Of a DNA stretch of 64,000 nt, positions 35,602 through 45,513 are shown piece by piece; position 1 is the stretch's first letter, and each line of letters begins with the position of its first letter. Made by a program: the position numbers and the translations under genes. A model generated the notes under the pieces. It saw only the letters and a list, made by a program, of their open reading frames with translations. It was not told the DNA's origin and ran no database searches. Source of the stretch: JAUUSJ01 sp051880475 (GTDB taxonomy: Bacteria > Bacillota > Clostridia > Lachnospirales > Lachnospiraceae); contig JBJEOA010000010.1 in assembly GCA_051880475.1 (NCBI GenBank), positions 90,989 to 154,988 of the forward strand, in the 5' to 3' direction.

Positions 35602-38052
35602 ATGACTAGGAGAAGAAATCAAAAACGTGATGAAAGGCGAGGAGAAAATAAAAATTTGCGAATTGTCTTTTTGATTTTTTTGTTTGTTCTATCAATTTTT
35701 ATTATAAAAAATTATGGAAAGCTACAAAAAGAGGCACAGATGCCAATTAATAATGGCGTGGCGAGTGAATCAAGAACTGTAGATGAAAAGAATGAGATAG
35801 TTCAAAAATTCAAGGGGAATGGTCTTTACTTAAAACAGATAAATCTCTACTTTGGAAATAATTATTATGGAAAAAGCGAGGGGAATTTGATCATCACTCT
35901 AAAAAATGAAGAGGGTGAGCAGATAAAAAAGATGATTGTACCCGCAAAAGAGGTACAAAACTTAAACTATCTTACTTTTAAAGTAGAAAAGAGAATGAAA
36001 AGAGCGAAGATATATTCTATTTTTATTACAGGAAGTGAGATTGAAATTGGGCAAGGACCGATTTTATATCGTGTATCTAAAGTGAATGCTCCAAATGAGC
36101 AGCTTACGCAAAATGGAAAGAAGATGAAGGGAAGCTTATATGCTTTTTATGTATATCCAAGTAAGGGGATTATACAGATGATAGGGCTTATTTTTATTTT
36201 GGCTTTACTAGGATTCATTGGTAGTATTTATATCCCATCAAACAAGAAATATGACAATAGTGAGTTAAGTTCAAACTGGAATGTCGTGGCAAATTTTTTG
36301 TTTTTTGCTGTTCCACTTTTTGGGTTTTATATGGTAGAACATTTTACGAAAAATAGCTGGTCGACCATTTATCCACTTTCCATTCTATTTAATATTATTA
36401 TTTATTATTGTATATTTGGAGCGATATATTTTATTTTTGGAAATAAAAAAATAACGACTATTTTGTATTTAACGCTTGCCTATATTATTGGTGCAGCTAA
36501 TTATTTTGTTTTAAGCTTTCGTGGCACTCCGATTTTGCCATCGGATATTGCCTCTATGGGGACAGCGAAAAATGTGGCTTCTAATTATAGTTATACAATT
36601 ACAATAGAGTTTATTAGTAATTTAATTATATTGCTTTATATTTGCACAATCATATGTAAAAATAAGAAATTTAAGTATGTAAATATTAGAGCAAGGGCAA
36701 TCGTTTTGCCATTTATAATCGTTGGAATTTTGATAAATTTTGGTTTTATAAAACAAGAAAAATTTTTGGAAAATTATGATATTAAAGTAAATGTTTGGAA
36801 TCAAAAAAAAGGGTATACTAAAAATGGAACTGTTTTTGGCTTTGCTATGAATTGTAAATATTTATCAGTAAAAAAACCAGAGGGATATTCGATAAAAGAA
36901 GTACAAAAAATAGCAAATAATTATATGTATGAGGAAGAGCCAGAGGGAAAAATACAAGATAAAAAGCCAAATATTATTGTCATTATGAATGAGGCGTTTA
37001 GTGATTTATCGGTTATTCATTCATTTAAGACGAATAAAAAATATATGCCGTTTATAGATGGCCTAAAGGAAAATACAATAAGAGGTCAACTTTATGTTTC
37101 TGTTTTTGGAGGAAATACATGTAATACAGAGATGGAGTTTTTAACTGGCAATACAATGGCATTTTTGCCAAATGGAAGTATTGGATATACGCAGTTTATA
37201 AAAGAGAAACTTCCAGGCTTTACTTCTACTTTAAAAAATCAGGGATATACAGGAAATTATGCGTTACATCCTTATATAGCAGATGGATGGAATCGTCCAA
37301 ACGTGTATAAGTGGCTTGGATTTGAATCTTTTATTAGCCAAGATGATTTTGAAAATCCAAAGCTAATAAGAAATTATATATCAGATGAATCTAATTTTGA
37401 AAAAGTAATAGAACTTTATGAGAAGTCAGAAAAAGAAGATCCTTTTTATCTCTTTAATGTAACGATGCAAAATCATGGTGGCTATACATCGAATTTTGAT
37501 AATTTTAAAACTGACGTAAAAATTACGGACGAGAATGGAAACAAGCAGGCAAATCAGTATTTATCTTTAATTCGAAAGACGGATGAGGCATTTAAAAAAT
37601 TAGTTAAGTATTTTGAGACGGTCAAAGAACCTACAATACTTGTAATGTTTGGAGACCATCAGCCAAGTATTAACGATGAGTTTTACGAAAAACTATATGG
37701 AAAAAAACTTTCTGATTTAACACAGGAGGAATTACAAAAAAAATATCAAACTCCATATATCGTATGGGCAAATTACGATATTAGGGAGGAAAAAAGAGAT
37801 ATGAGTGCCAATTATTTGTCATCCTTTCTCTTAGAGCTAGCAGGTCTTGAGATGTCAGGATATGATAGATTTTTGTTAGATTTGCAAAAGAAGATTCCAG
37901 TTCTCAATGCAGTTGGCTATATTGGAGATGACGGAAAACATTATACATTTGATGAAGATTCTCCATACAAAAATGATATTTTAAAATATCAGATTCTTCA
38001 GTATAATAATTTAATTGATACAAAGCATAGATACGAAAAGTTTTTTGATTAA
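35602..38052 (+). CDS. LTA-synthase-like sulfatase-fold membrane protein
   Basis: 816 residues. A basic N-terminus and one membrane helix (about 22-40) precede an extracytoplasmic beta-rich segment (about 50-185). Then come about six helices (190-385), and the extracellular alkaline-phosphatase-like domain starts at KPNIIVIMNEAFSDLS (about 454). The likely nucleophile Thr is in FGGNTCNTEMEFLTG (about 505) and metal ligands in MFGDHQPS (about 683). Relatives transfer glycerol-phosphate from phosphatidylglycerol to wall or lipid polymers. The ectodomain between helices 1 and 2 is absent from S. aureus LtaS. It starts 13 bases after pheA. Confidence 0.85.
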   Translation: MTRRRNQKRDERRGENKNLRIVFLIFLFVLSIFIIKNYGKLQKEAQMPINNGVASESRTVDEKNEIVQKFKGNGLYLKQINLYFGNNYYGKSEGNLIITLKNEEGEQIKKMIVPAKEVQNLNYLTFKVEKRMKRAKIYSIFITGSEIEIGQGPILYRVSKVNAPNEQLTQNGKKMKGSLYAFYVYPSKGIIQMIGLIFILALLGFIGSIYIPSNKKYDNSELSSNWNVVANFLFFAVPLFGFYMVEHFTKNSWSTIYPLSILFNIIIYYCIFGAIYFIFGNKKITTILYLTLAYIIGAANYFVLSFRGTPILPSDIASMGTAKNVASNYSYTITIEFISNLIILLYICTIICKNKKFKYVNIRARAIVLPFIIVGILINFGFIKQEKFLENYDIKVNVWNQKKGYTKNGTVFGFAMNCKYLSVKKPEGYSIKEVQKIANNYMYEEEPEGKIQDKKPNIIVIMNEAFSDLSVIHSFKTNKKYMPFIDGLKENTIRGQLYVSVFGGNTCNTEMEFLTGNTMAFLPNGSIGYTQFIKEKLPGFTSTLKNQGYTGNYALHPYIADGWNRPNVYKWLGFESFISQDDFENPKLIRNYISDESNFEKVIELYEKSEKEDPFYLFNVTMQNHGGYTSNFDNFKTDVKITDENGNKQANQYLSLIRKTDEAFKKLVKYFETVKEPTILVMFGDHQPSINDEFYEKLYGKKLSDLTQEELQKKYQTPYIVWANYDIREEKRDMSANYLSSFLLELAGLEMSGYDRFLLDLQKKIPVLNAVGYIGDDGKHYTFDEDSPYKNDILKYQILQYNNLIDTKHRYEKFFD

Positions 38053-38056
38053 AAAG

Positions 38057-38101
38057 GGCAGCTATTTTATCTCAAAAAGGAGATAGAATAGTTGTCTTTT
38101 T
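38057..38101 (+). terminator. Rho-independent terminator after the LTA-synthase-like gene
   Basis: A 17-bp stem GGCAGCTATTTTATCTC / GAGATAGAATAGTTGTC (with G-T pairs), then T run. Confidence 0.88.
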
Positions 38102-38123
38102 ATTTCCAACTTGCATGAATATC

Positions 38124-38132
38124 TGTTATAAT
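38124..38132 (+). promoter_or_regulatory. Extended -10 promoter of ppx-ppk-nagZ
   Basis: TGT followed by perfect TATAAT at 38127-38132. The -35 is weak (TTCCAA 17 bases upstream), compensated by the TGn extension. Confidence 0.6.
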
Positions 38133-38255
38133 AGAACCATAAGGTAATGAAGTTGTTTTTTTCTGTAGGGTATGAAAAAAGCTGTTCTATAAGTGTAACT
38201 TGTGGGAGATAAATTTTTTGAGAGTGGGAGAAAGAGAAGAGAAAGGGTGAGGAAA

Positions 38256-39788
38256 ATGAACTATTTTACATTTGGAGTCATTGTATTAGGTTCTAAAGAT
38301 ATATCCTTGAAAATATATGAGATATCTTCGAAAAATCAAATAAGACAATTAGATTATATAAATTGTCCGATGGAGATAGGTCGAGAGGGATATGTGGAGA
38401 AGAAGATTAGTCTAGGTCAGATTGAAGAGATTTGTGAAATTCTGAGTGGATTTTCGAGAAAATTAAAGGAATATCAGGTGACTCAGACAAAATGCTATGC
38501 CACAAGTGCGATAAGAGAGGCAAAAAATAAGGAAATGGTCGCTAACCATATAGAAGTTCGTACAGGATTTTCTCTTATTATTCCTAGTAATTCAGAGCTG
38601 AGACTTTTAATGTATAAGGGAATGATGAGAAAACAAGAAAATTTTAATCAAATTATCGAGAAAAATACGGCAATTTTGGATGTGGGAGCAGGCAGTGTTC
38701 AGATTTCTCTTTTTAGTAAGGGAGAACTTTATACGACGCAGAATATACCGATTCGAACATTAAATATTCAAAATCTACTCTCTAAAATTGAGGGGAGAGA
38801 TTTAGATTACGCTTCTGTTGTAGAGCAGTATGTGAGATATGAGTTAAGTATTTTTCAGAGTATATATTTAAAAGATAAGCTGATTAAAAATATTATTATT
38901 ATTGGACAAGATAATAATATTTGGAATAAGATTGCCCCAGAACTACAAATTGGAGACCATGTGACGATGGAAAATTTGGAGTATCTTTATAAAAAAATTC
39001 GAAAGGCGACAACGAGACAAATTGCAGCCAAATATGATATTCCATTTGAGACGGCTAGATTTACACTTCCTTCTATTTTGATTTATAAAATATTTTTAGA
39101 GCAGGCAAAGGCGGACCATATTTGGATTAGCCAGACGGATTTATGCGATGGAGTCGCAGTGGATTTTGTGGAGAGAGAGAAAAAGATAACGATTGTTCAT
39201 GATTTTAATCAAGATATTATTGCTACAGCGAGAAATTTGGCGAAAAAATATCGCTGCAATAAAATGCATACGGAGATTGTGGAGAAATTTGCTCTTACCA
39301 TATTTGACCGTATGAAGAAATATCATGGCTTAGGAGCGAGAGAAAAATTCTTATTACAAATTGCTTGTATTTTGCACGACTGTGGAAAATTTATTAATAT
39401 GAATGAAACAGGGCTTAACAGCTATCATTTAATCCGCTCGACAGAAATTATTGGACTTTCTCACAGAGAGAGACAGTTGATTGCTTATATTGTATTGTAT
39501 CAATGTGATCCAACACAAGACTTGCATGAGATTCCCGTAAAGGATTACCTTATTATTGTGAAATTAAGTGCTATTCTCCGAGTTGCCAATGTATTAAATA
39601 GAGATAGCAAACAAAAGTTTGTTAATTACACGATAACAAAAAAGAAAAATGAGCTTCTTATTACAGTTTTAACAGATGAAAGTATTACATTAGAAAAGGT
39701 TTTATTTCAAACTGCGGCAAATTCTTTTGAGGAGGTATATGGAATTCGCCCAGTAATTATACAAAGGAGTGAGCAGATGAATGGTTGA
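38256..39788 (+). CDS. ppx: Exopolyphosphatase / Ppx-GppA phosphatase
   Basis: 510 residues. The N-terminal ASKHA fold has FGVIVLGSKDISLKIYEI and AILDVGAGSVQISLF. The C-terminal HD-like domain carries ILHDCGKFINM. It removes terminal phosphates from polyphosphate or pppGpp. Start at 38256 is set by AGGGTGAGG; an upstream in-frame TTG at 38202 has no SD. It overlaps ppk by 8 bases, so both are translated together. Confidence 0.9.
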   Translation: MNYFTFGVIVLGSKDISLKIYEISSKNQIRQLDYINCPMEIGREGYVEKKISLGQIEEICEILSGFSRKLKEYQVTQTKCYATSAIREAKNKEMVANHIEVRTGFSLIIPSNSELRLLMYKGMMRKQENFNQIIEKNTAILDVGAGSVQISLFSKGELYTTQNIPIRTLNIQNLLSKIEGRDLDYASVVEQYVRYELSIFQSIYLKDKLIKNIIIIGQDNNIWNKIAPELQIGDHVTMENLEYLYKKIRKATTRQIAAKYDIPFETARFTLPSILIYKIFLEQAKADHIWISQTDLCDGVAVDFVEREKKITIVHDFNQDIIATARNLAKKYRCNKMHTEIVEKFALTIFDRMKKYHGLGAREKFLLQIACILHDCGKFINMNETGLNSYHLIRSTEIIGLSHRERQLIAYIVLYQCDPTQDLHEIPVKDYLIIVKLSAILRVANVLNRDSKQKFVNYTITKKKNELLITVLTDESITLEKVLFQTAANSFEEVYGIRPVIIQRSEQMNG

Positions 39789-41916
39789 TTATAGTAAATG
39801 GAATAAAAAGGAAAATTTTTGGAATCGAGAACTTAGTTGGCTACAATTTAATTACCGTGTATTAAGCGAGGCGAGAGATAAAAAGACAATGCTCTTTGAG
39901 CGATTGAAATTCTTAAGCATTACGGCTTCTAATTTAGATGAATTTTTTATGGTTCGTATTGCATCTTTAAAGGATTTGGTACATGCTGATTACACAAAGC
40001 CAGATATTGCCGGCTTAACTCCAAAAGAGCAGTTAGAGAAACTATCGGAGGAGACACATAGGATGGTAGATATGCAGTATTCAACGTGGAATCGCTCGTT
40101 AGTTCCTCTTCTTAGAGAAAATAATCTCTTTTTAGTTGAGAGATATGAGGATTTGACAGAAAAGCAGGGAGAATTTGTCGATCAGTACTTCCATAAAAAT
40201 GTCTATCCTGTCTTAACACCGATGGCAATTGACTCTTCGAGACCTTTTCCTCTTCTTCGAAATAAGACATTAAATATTGCAGCGTTGATTAAAAAGAAAA
40301 TTAACGGGGAAGATTATGAGGTTGCCACAGTACAAGTTCCATCTGTTTTGCCAAGAATTGTAAAACTTCCTGCGAGTGAGAGTGGAAGGACAGAAATTAT
40401 TTTACTTGAGGAGATTATTGAAAAGAATATATCACAGCTTTTTTTAAACTATGAGGTGAAATGTGCGTATCCGTATCGAATTATGAGAAATGCAGATTTA
40501 ACAATTGATGATGCGGCAGATTTACTTGAGGAAATTCAAAAACAGTTAAAGAAACGACAGTGGGGAGAAGTGATTCGATTAGAGTATCAAGAGGGAATGA
40601 GTAAACAGCTTATTAAATACTTAAAAAAACAGCTTCAAATTTCTAATAATGATATGTATGCAATTAACGGACCACTTGATTTAACATTTTTGATGAAAGT
40701 ATATGGATTAAAAGGATTTTCGCACTTGAAACAGCCAAGTTATAAGCCTCAGCCTTCGCCACAGATAAGAACGGATATACCATTATTTGACCAGATTAAA
40801 GAAAAAGATATTTTACTTTTTCATCCATATGAATCTTTTGACCCAGTTGTCGATTTTATTAAACAGGCGGCAAAAGACCCTGATGTTTTAGCAATTAAGC
40901 AAACTCTATACCGTGTAAGTGGAAATTCACCAATCATTGCCTCTTTAGCTATGGCAGCAGAAAATGGAAAGCAAGTTACTGTCTTAGTGGAGTTAAAAGC
41001 TCGTTTTGACGAAGAAAATAATATTTTATGGGCGAAAAAACTTGAGCAGGCAGGATGTCATGTTATCTATGGATTAGTTGGACTTAAAACGCACTGTAAG
41101 ATAGCGCTTGTCGTGAGAAGAGAAGAAGATGGAATTCGAAGATATGTGCATCTTGGAACGGGAAATTATAATGATTCTACAGCAAAGCTATATACAGATA
41201 TGGGGATATTTACGGCGAGCGATTCTATTGGAGAGGATGCAACAGCTGTCTTTAATATGCTTTCTGGATACTCAGAGCCAGCAAGATGGGAAAAATTATC
41301 GGTTGCTCCGTATTGGCTTCGAGATAATTTCTTAAAATTGATTCATAGAGAGATAGAAAATGCAAAGAAAGGAAAGAAAGCTAAAATTAAGGCGAAGATG
41401 AATTCACTATGTGATCCAATGATGATTTTAGCGCTCTATGAGGCTTCAAACGCAGGGGTGGAAATAGAACTTATTGTGCGGGGGATCTGTTGTCTTGTAG
41501 CGGGAAGAAAGGGACTTTCAGAAAATATTACTGTGCGTTCCATAGTGGGAACTTTTTTGGAACATAGCCGTATTTTTTATTTCTATAACGATGGAATGGA
41601 GGAAGTCTATATGGGCAGTGCCGATTGGATGCCAAGAAATTTAGACCGAAGAGTAGAAATTGTCTTCCCTGTGGAGCAGGAGGAAATTAAAAAAAGAGTA
41701 ATAGAAATTTTGAATATTCAATTGAGAGATACTATGAAAGCACATCTTTTGAAGGAAGATGGAAGTTATGAAAAGATAGATAGAAGAGGAAAACCTAAAC
41801 TAGACTCACAAATGTATTTTTGCGAGGAGGCTTTAGAGAGACAAAAATTAGAAAAAAAGCTGGAAAAACGTAGGTTTGAACCTGCATTTAAAATAAGCCC
41901 AAAGGAGGATTTTTAA
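39781..41916 (+). CDS. ppk: Polyphosphate kinase 1
   Basis: 711 residues. Reversible transfer of the ATP gamma-phosphate to polyphosphate. The opening NRELSWLQFNYRVL and NLDEFFMVR is typical. The autophosphorylated His lies in GLKTHCK (about 437) and the second catalytic His in HLGTGNY (about 457). The opposing activity, ppx, overlaps upstream. The nagZ start codon follows its stop directly. Confidence 0.97.
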   Translation: MVDYSKWNKKENFWNRELSWLQFNYRVLSEARDKKTMLFERLKFLSITASNLDEFFMVRIASLKDLVHADYTKPDIAGLTPKEQLEKLSEETHRMVDMQYSTWNRSLVPLLRENNLFLVERYEDLTEKQGEFVDQYFHKNVYPVLTPMAIDSSRPFPLLRNKTLNIAALIKKKINGEDYEVATVQVPSVLPRIVKLPASESGRTEIILLEEIIEKNISQLFLNYEVKCAYPYRIMRNADLTIDDAADLLEEIQKQLKKRQWGEVIRLEYQEGMSKQLIKYLKKQLQISNNDMYAINGPLDLTFLMKVYGLKGFSHLKQPSYKPQPSPQIRTDIPLFDQIKEKDILLFHPYESFDPVVDFIKQAAKDPDVLAIKQTLYRVSGNSPIIASLAMAAENGKQVTVLVELKARFDEENNILWAKKLEQAGCHVIYGLVGLKTHCKIALVVRREEDGIRRYVHLGTGNYNDSTAKLYTDMGIFTASDSIGEDATAVFNMLSGYSEPARWEKLSVAPYWLRDNFLKLIHREIENAKKGKKAKIKAKMNSLCDPMMILALYEASNAGVEIELIVRGICCLVAGRKGLSENITVRSIVGTFLEHSRIFYFYNDGMEEVYMGSADWMPRNLDRRVEIVFPVEQEEIKKRVIEILNIQLRDTMKAHLLKEDGSYEKIDRRGKPKLDSQMYFCEEALERQKLEKKLEKRRFEPAFKISPKEDF

Positions 41917-43143
41917 GTGAATAAAAAAGTAAAACTTTTTTTCTTCGTTATTGTAGCTATGTTATCTATATTTGGCTGTGGCAACTTAAAAGGAGAGAGT
42001 ACAAGTGAACAGACAAAACAAGAAGAAAAGGATACAACGACGAGTCAGATAGATGAAGTGACTGTTCAAGGAATGGTGGAAGATATTTTAAAAAATATGA
42101 CATTAGAAGAAAAAATCGGACAGTTATTTATTGTGAACTTGGATACGCTAGATCCAAATGACGATAATGAAGAGAGAAAGCTTACGGATAATATGAAAAA
42201 ATCAATAGAAAAATATCACGTAGGTGGAATTGTTTTATTTGCGAGAGATATTAATACAAGAAAGCAGACAAAGCAATTAAATTCAGATTTACAAGATGCC
42301 AGTAAAATTCCAATGTTTATTTCCGTTGACGAAGAGGGAGGTACTGTAGCAAGAATATCTTCCAATGAAAAGATGAAGACAACGTCTTTTCCAGATATGA
42401 GTGAGATAGGAAAGACAAAAGATGAAAAAAAAGCGTATGAAGTAGGAAAGACGATAGGAAATGATATTAGTAAGCTTGGATTTAACTTAGATTTTGCTCC
42501 TGTTGCCGATGTGCTTTCCAATGAAAAAAATGTAGAGATAGGAGTAAGAAGCTTTGGCTCTGATCCAGAACTTGTTGCTAAAATGGTTGCCTCCGAGGTG
42601 AGAGGATTGCAGGAAGAAAACGTGAGTGCGACATTAAAGCATTTTCCAGGACATGGAGATGTAAGTTTGGACACGCATAAAGGTTATGTGGCATCAGATA
42701 ATGGAATTAAGACATTGAGAAAACGTGAATTTCTTCCATTTAAGGCTGGAATTGATGAGGGATGTGATTTTATTATGGTATCCCATATTAATATTAATAA
42801 GGTGACACAAAATGAGACACCGTCTTCTCTATCAAAATTAGTAATAAAAGAAATTTTGCGAGGAGAGCTTGGATTTGAAAAGATTATTATTACAGATGCG
42901 ATGAATATGCAAGCTATCACAAAATTTTATGAAGATGAAGAGGCAGCAGTTATGGCAATAAAGGCTGGAAATGATATGATTTTAATGCCAAATGATTTAA
43001 AAAGTGCTTTTGAGGGAATTAGGGAAGCAGTAGAGGAGGGGGAGATAGAAGAAAAAGAAATAGACGAAGCGGTCAAGAGAATTTTAAGTGTAAAATTGGA
43101 GAGGAATGTAATTAGCGAGGATACAACCCTTATAGAGAAATAA
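41917..43143 (+). CDS. nagZ: Beta-N-acetylhexosaminidase, GH3 lipoprotein
   Basis: 408 residues. A lipoprotein signal ends LSIFGC (Cys 21), followed by a Ser/Thr/Glu linker. The GH3 domain has SVDEEGGTVARI, the catalytic-loop KHFPGHGDV with its His and an Asp nucleophile in IITDAMNM. It should sit on the outer membrane face and cut GlcNAc-MurNAc during wall turnover. Start is GTG with AAAGGAGG inside ppk and no intergenic base. Confidence 0.92.
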   Translation: MNKKVKLFFFVIVAMLSIFGCGNLKGESTSEQTKQEEKDTTTSQIDEVTVQGMVEDILKNMTLEEKIGQLFIVNLDTLDPNDDNEERKLTDNMKKSIEKYHVGGIVLFARDINTRKQTKQLNSDLQDASKIPMFISVDEEGGTVARISSNEKMKTTSFPDMSEIGKTKDEKKAYEVGKTIGNDISKLGFNLDFAPVADVLSNEKNVEIGVRSFGSDPELVAKMVASEVRGLQEENVSATLKHFPGHGDVSLDTHKGYVASDNGIKTLRKREFLPFKAGIDEGCDFIMVSHININKVTQNETPSSLSKLVIKEILRGELGFEKIIITDAMNMQAITKFYEDEEAAVMAIKAGNDMILMPNDLKSAFEGIREAVEEGEIEEKEIDEAVKRILSVKLERNVISEDTTLIEK

Positions 43144-43289
43144 GAATTAGTCTTGTTTTTTTGTAAATTGTATGTTACAGTGTTAGTGCAAAAAGTCCGC
43201 CTGTTACTTTAGTGTTAAGCGGAAAAATTGTACTTCTATTATGAAAGAGTGAGAGGTACACTTTTTTGTAAGGAAAGATAGGTGCGAGA

Positions 43290-43973
43290 ATGGAAAAAAT
43301 TGGTTTATTATATGAGGGAAAAGCAAAGAAAGTATTTACGACAGAAGACGAAGACTTGCTGATTGTCGAGTACAAAGATGAGACAGATGAAAAGATGTCT
43401 CAGGGCAGGACAAGTGGAGGATCTATAAATAATAGAATGACAAATATTCTATGTAAATTACTTGAGATAAAAGGGGTTCCTACGCACTATGTGCAAGAGT
43501 TAAGTGACACAGAGACAGTTGTAAAAAAAGTAGAGATTATCCCTCTTGGGATAGTCATCCGCAATATTGCTGCAGGCAGTTTCTCAAAAAAATTGGGGAT
43601 TGAGGAGGGGTTTACACTGTTAGAGCCAACCCAAGAGATTTATTATGAAAATGAGGAGCTTAATAATCCTATGATTAATGACTCTTATGCAACTGCTATT
43701 GGCGTGGCAAAAAGAGAAGAAATCGAGAGAATGAAAGAGTTGGCTTTTAAAGTAAATGAAATATTAAGAGAAAAATTTCAAGAAATTGGCATTTGTCTTG
43801 TTGATTTTAAATTGGAATTTGGACGCTATAAGGGACAAATTATTTTGGCAGATCAAATCTCTCCAGATACTTGTCACTTATGGGATTTAGAGACAGGAAA
43901 AAAATGGGTCGGAGATTATAATTCAAAAGATTGCCATGCTGTCTATGAAGAAGTATTAAAAAGATTGAGATAA
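43290..43973 (+). CDS. purC: SAICAR synthase
   Basis: 227 residues. ATP-dependent joining of CAIR and aspartate. LLYEGKAKKVF at the N-terminus, RNIAAGSFSKKLG and LVDFKLEFG are PurC motifs. The 146-base gap upstream holds a weak TCCGC/GCGGA hairpin but no clear promoter. purF follows after 85 bases. Confidence 0.96.
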   Translation: MEKIGLLYEGKAKKVFTTEDEDLLIVEYKDETDEKMSQGRTSGGSINNRMTNILCKLLEIKGVPTHYVQELSDTETVVKKVEIIPLGIVIRNIAAGSFSKKLGIEEGFTLLEPTQEIYYENEELNNPMINDSYATAIGVAKREEIERMKELAFKVNEILREKFQEIGICLVDFKLEFGRYKGQIILADQISPDTCHLWDLETGKKWVGDYNSKDCHAVYEEVLKRLR

Positions 43974-44058
43974 GGTTTTTATTTATAGTTATCTGTGAGA
44001 GTGGATATATCAAATCTCTTATCTCATATGGAAGCAATGAAAGGAATTGAATATATCA

Positions 44059-45498
44059 ATGTGTGAAGAACAATATTTGTATCCGATGGATGATAAACTG
44101 GGAGAAGAATGTGGCGTATTTGGGATGTATGATTTTGAGGGAAATGACGTAGCTTCGACAATTTACTATGGACTTTTTGCCCTTCAGCATAGGGGACAAG
44201 AAAGTTGTGGTATTGCTGTTTCTGATACAAATGGTCCAGTGAGAAATGTACCATCAAAAAAAGGAATGGGATTAGTTAATGAAGTTTTTTGCCCAGATGA
44301 TTTTAAAAATCTAAAGGGTGATATTGGTGTTGGACACGTTAGATATTCAACCGCTGGTGCAAGTACGAGAGAGAATGCACAGCCTTTAGTATTAAATTAC
44401 TGGAAAGGAACGCTTGGCCTTGCCCATAATGGAAATTTAATTAATGCTTTAGAGCTTCGCAGGGAGCTTGAATACACAGGAGCAATTTTTCAAACAACAA
44501 TCGATTCCGAGGTTATTGCATATCATATTGCAAGAGAGAGGCTTCAGGCAAAAAATGTCGAGGGCGCAGTAAAAAATGCGATGAAGAAGATAAAAGGGGC
44601 ATATGCATTAATTGTTATGAGTCCAAGAAAATTAATTGGTGCGAGAGATCCGTATGGATTTAAGCCACTTTGTATTGGAAAAAAAGATCACGCCTATATT
44701 TTAGCCTCAGAGACCTGTGCACTTGATACAATCGGTGCGCAGTTTGTCCGAGATGTAGAGCCTGGAGAGATTGTGGCGATTACAAAAGAGGGAATAACAA
44801 GTGATAAATCTCTTTGTCTGCCAAAAGAGAGAGAAGCAAGATGTATTTTTGAGTATATTTATTTTGCCAGACCAGATAGTGATATTGATGGTCAAAATGT
44901 ATATGATGCTAGAATTATGGCCGGACGCTGCTTAGCACAGTCAAGTCCCGTAGATGCGGATTTGGTTATTGGTGTTCCAGAATCGGGAAATGCGGCAGCG
45001 ATTGGATATGCTTTAGAATCAGGTATTCCTTATGGAATTGGATTTATGAAAAATAGTTATGTGGGCAGAACGTTTATTAAACCAAAGCAGACAGAGCGAG
45101 TTTCCAGTGTCAATGTGAAACTAAATGCGATTCGCAGTGTTGTCAAGGGAAAGCGAATTATCATGATTGATGACTCAATCGTTCGCGGAACAACGAGTGA
45201 TCGAATTGTTAGTATGCTAAAGGATGCAGGAGCAAAAGAAGTACATGTGAGAATTAGCTCACCTCCGTTTTTACATCCTTGCTATTTTGGAACAGATATT
45301 CCAGATGAAAAACAATTAATCGCATATAATCGTACTGTGGAGGAAATTTGTGAAATAATAGGAGCTGATTCTCTTGGATATTTAAGAGTGGAGGATTTAA
45401 GCAAGTTAGCTCCAGGACTTTCTTACTGTAATGGTTGCTTTACAGGAAAGTATCCGCTAGATCCACCGACAAAAAGTATTCGACAAGAGATGGAATAA
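44059..45498 (+). CDS. purF: Amidophosphoribosyltransferase (Fe-S, propeptide type)
   Basis: 479 residues. First committed purine step. A 17-residue propeptide ends EE before the N-terminal nucleophile Cys (CGVFGMYD). The PRPP loop is IIMIDDSIVRGTTSDR. The cysteines that bind a 4Fe-4S cluster in Bacillus PurF are in place (CIFEYIYFA, CYFGTDIP, YCNGC). Start: ATG 44059 after GAAAGGAA; the in-frame TTG at 44047 abuts the SD. purB follows by 15 bases. Confidence 0.95.
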   Translation: MCEEQYLYPMDDKLGEECGVFGMYDFEGNDVASTIYYGLFALQHRGQESCGIAVSDTNGPVRNVPSKKGMGLVNEVFCPDDFKNLKGDIGVGHVRYSTAGASTRENAQPLVLNYWKGTLGLAHNGNLINALELRRELEYTGAIFQTTIDSEVIAYHIARERLQAKNVEGAVKNAMKKIKGAYALIVMSPRKLIGARDPYGFKPLCIGKKDHAYILASETCALDTIGAQFVRDVEPGEIVAITKEGITSDKSLCLPKEREARCIFEYIYFARPDSDIDGQNVYDARIMAGRCLAQSSPVDADLVIGVPESGNAAAIGYALESGIPYGIGFMKNSYVGRTFIKPKQTERVSSVNVKLNAIRSVVKGKRIIMIDDSIVRGTTSDRIVSMLKDAGAKEVHVRISSPPFLHPCYFGTDIPDEKQLIAYNRTVEEICEIIGADSLGYLRVEDLSKLAPGLSYCNGCFTGKYPLDPPTKSIRQEME

Positions 45499-45513
45499 AA
45501 GGAGGAAATACAA

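Noticed and set aside
42216..42674. Minus-strand open frame of 152 codons
   Set aside because: Antisense to the GH3 domain of nagZ; low-complexity translation and no start signals.
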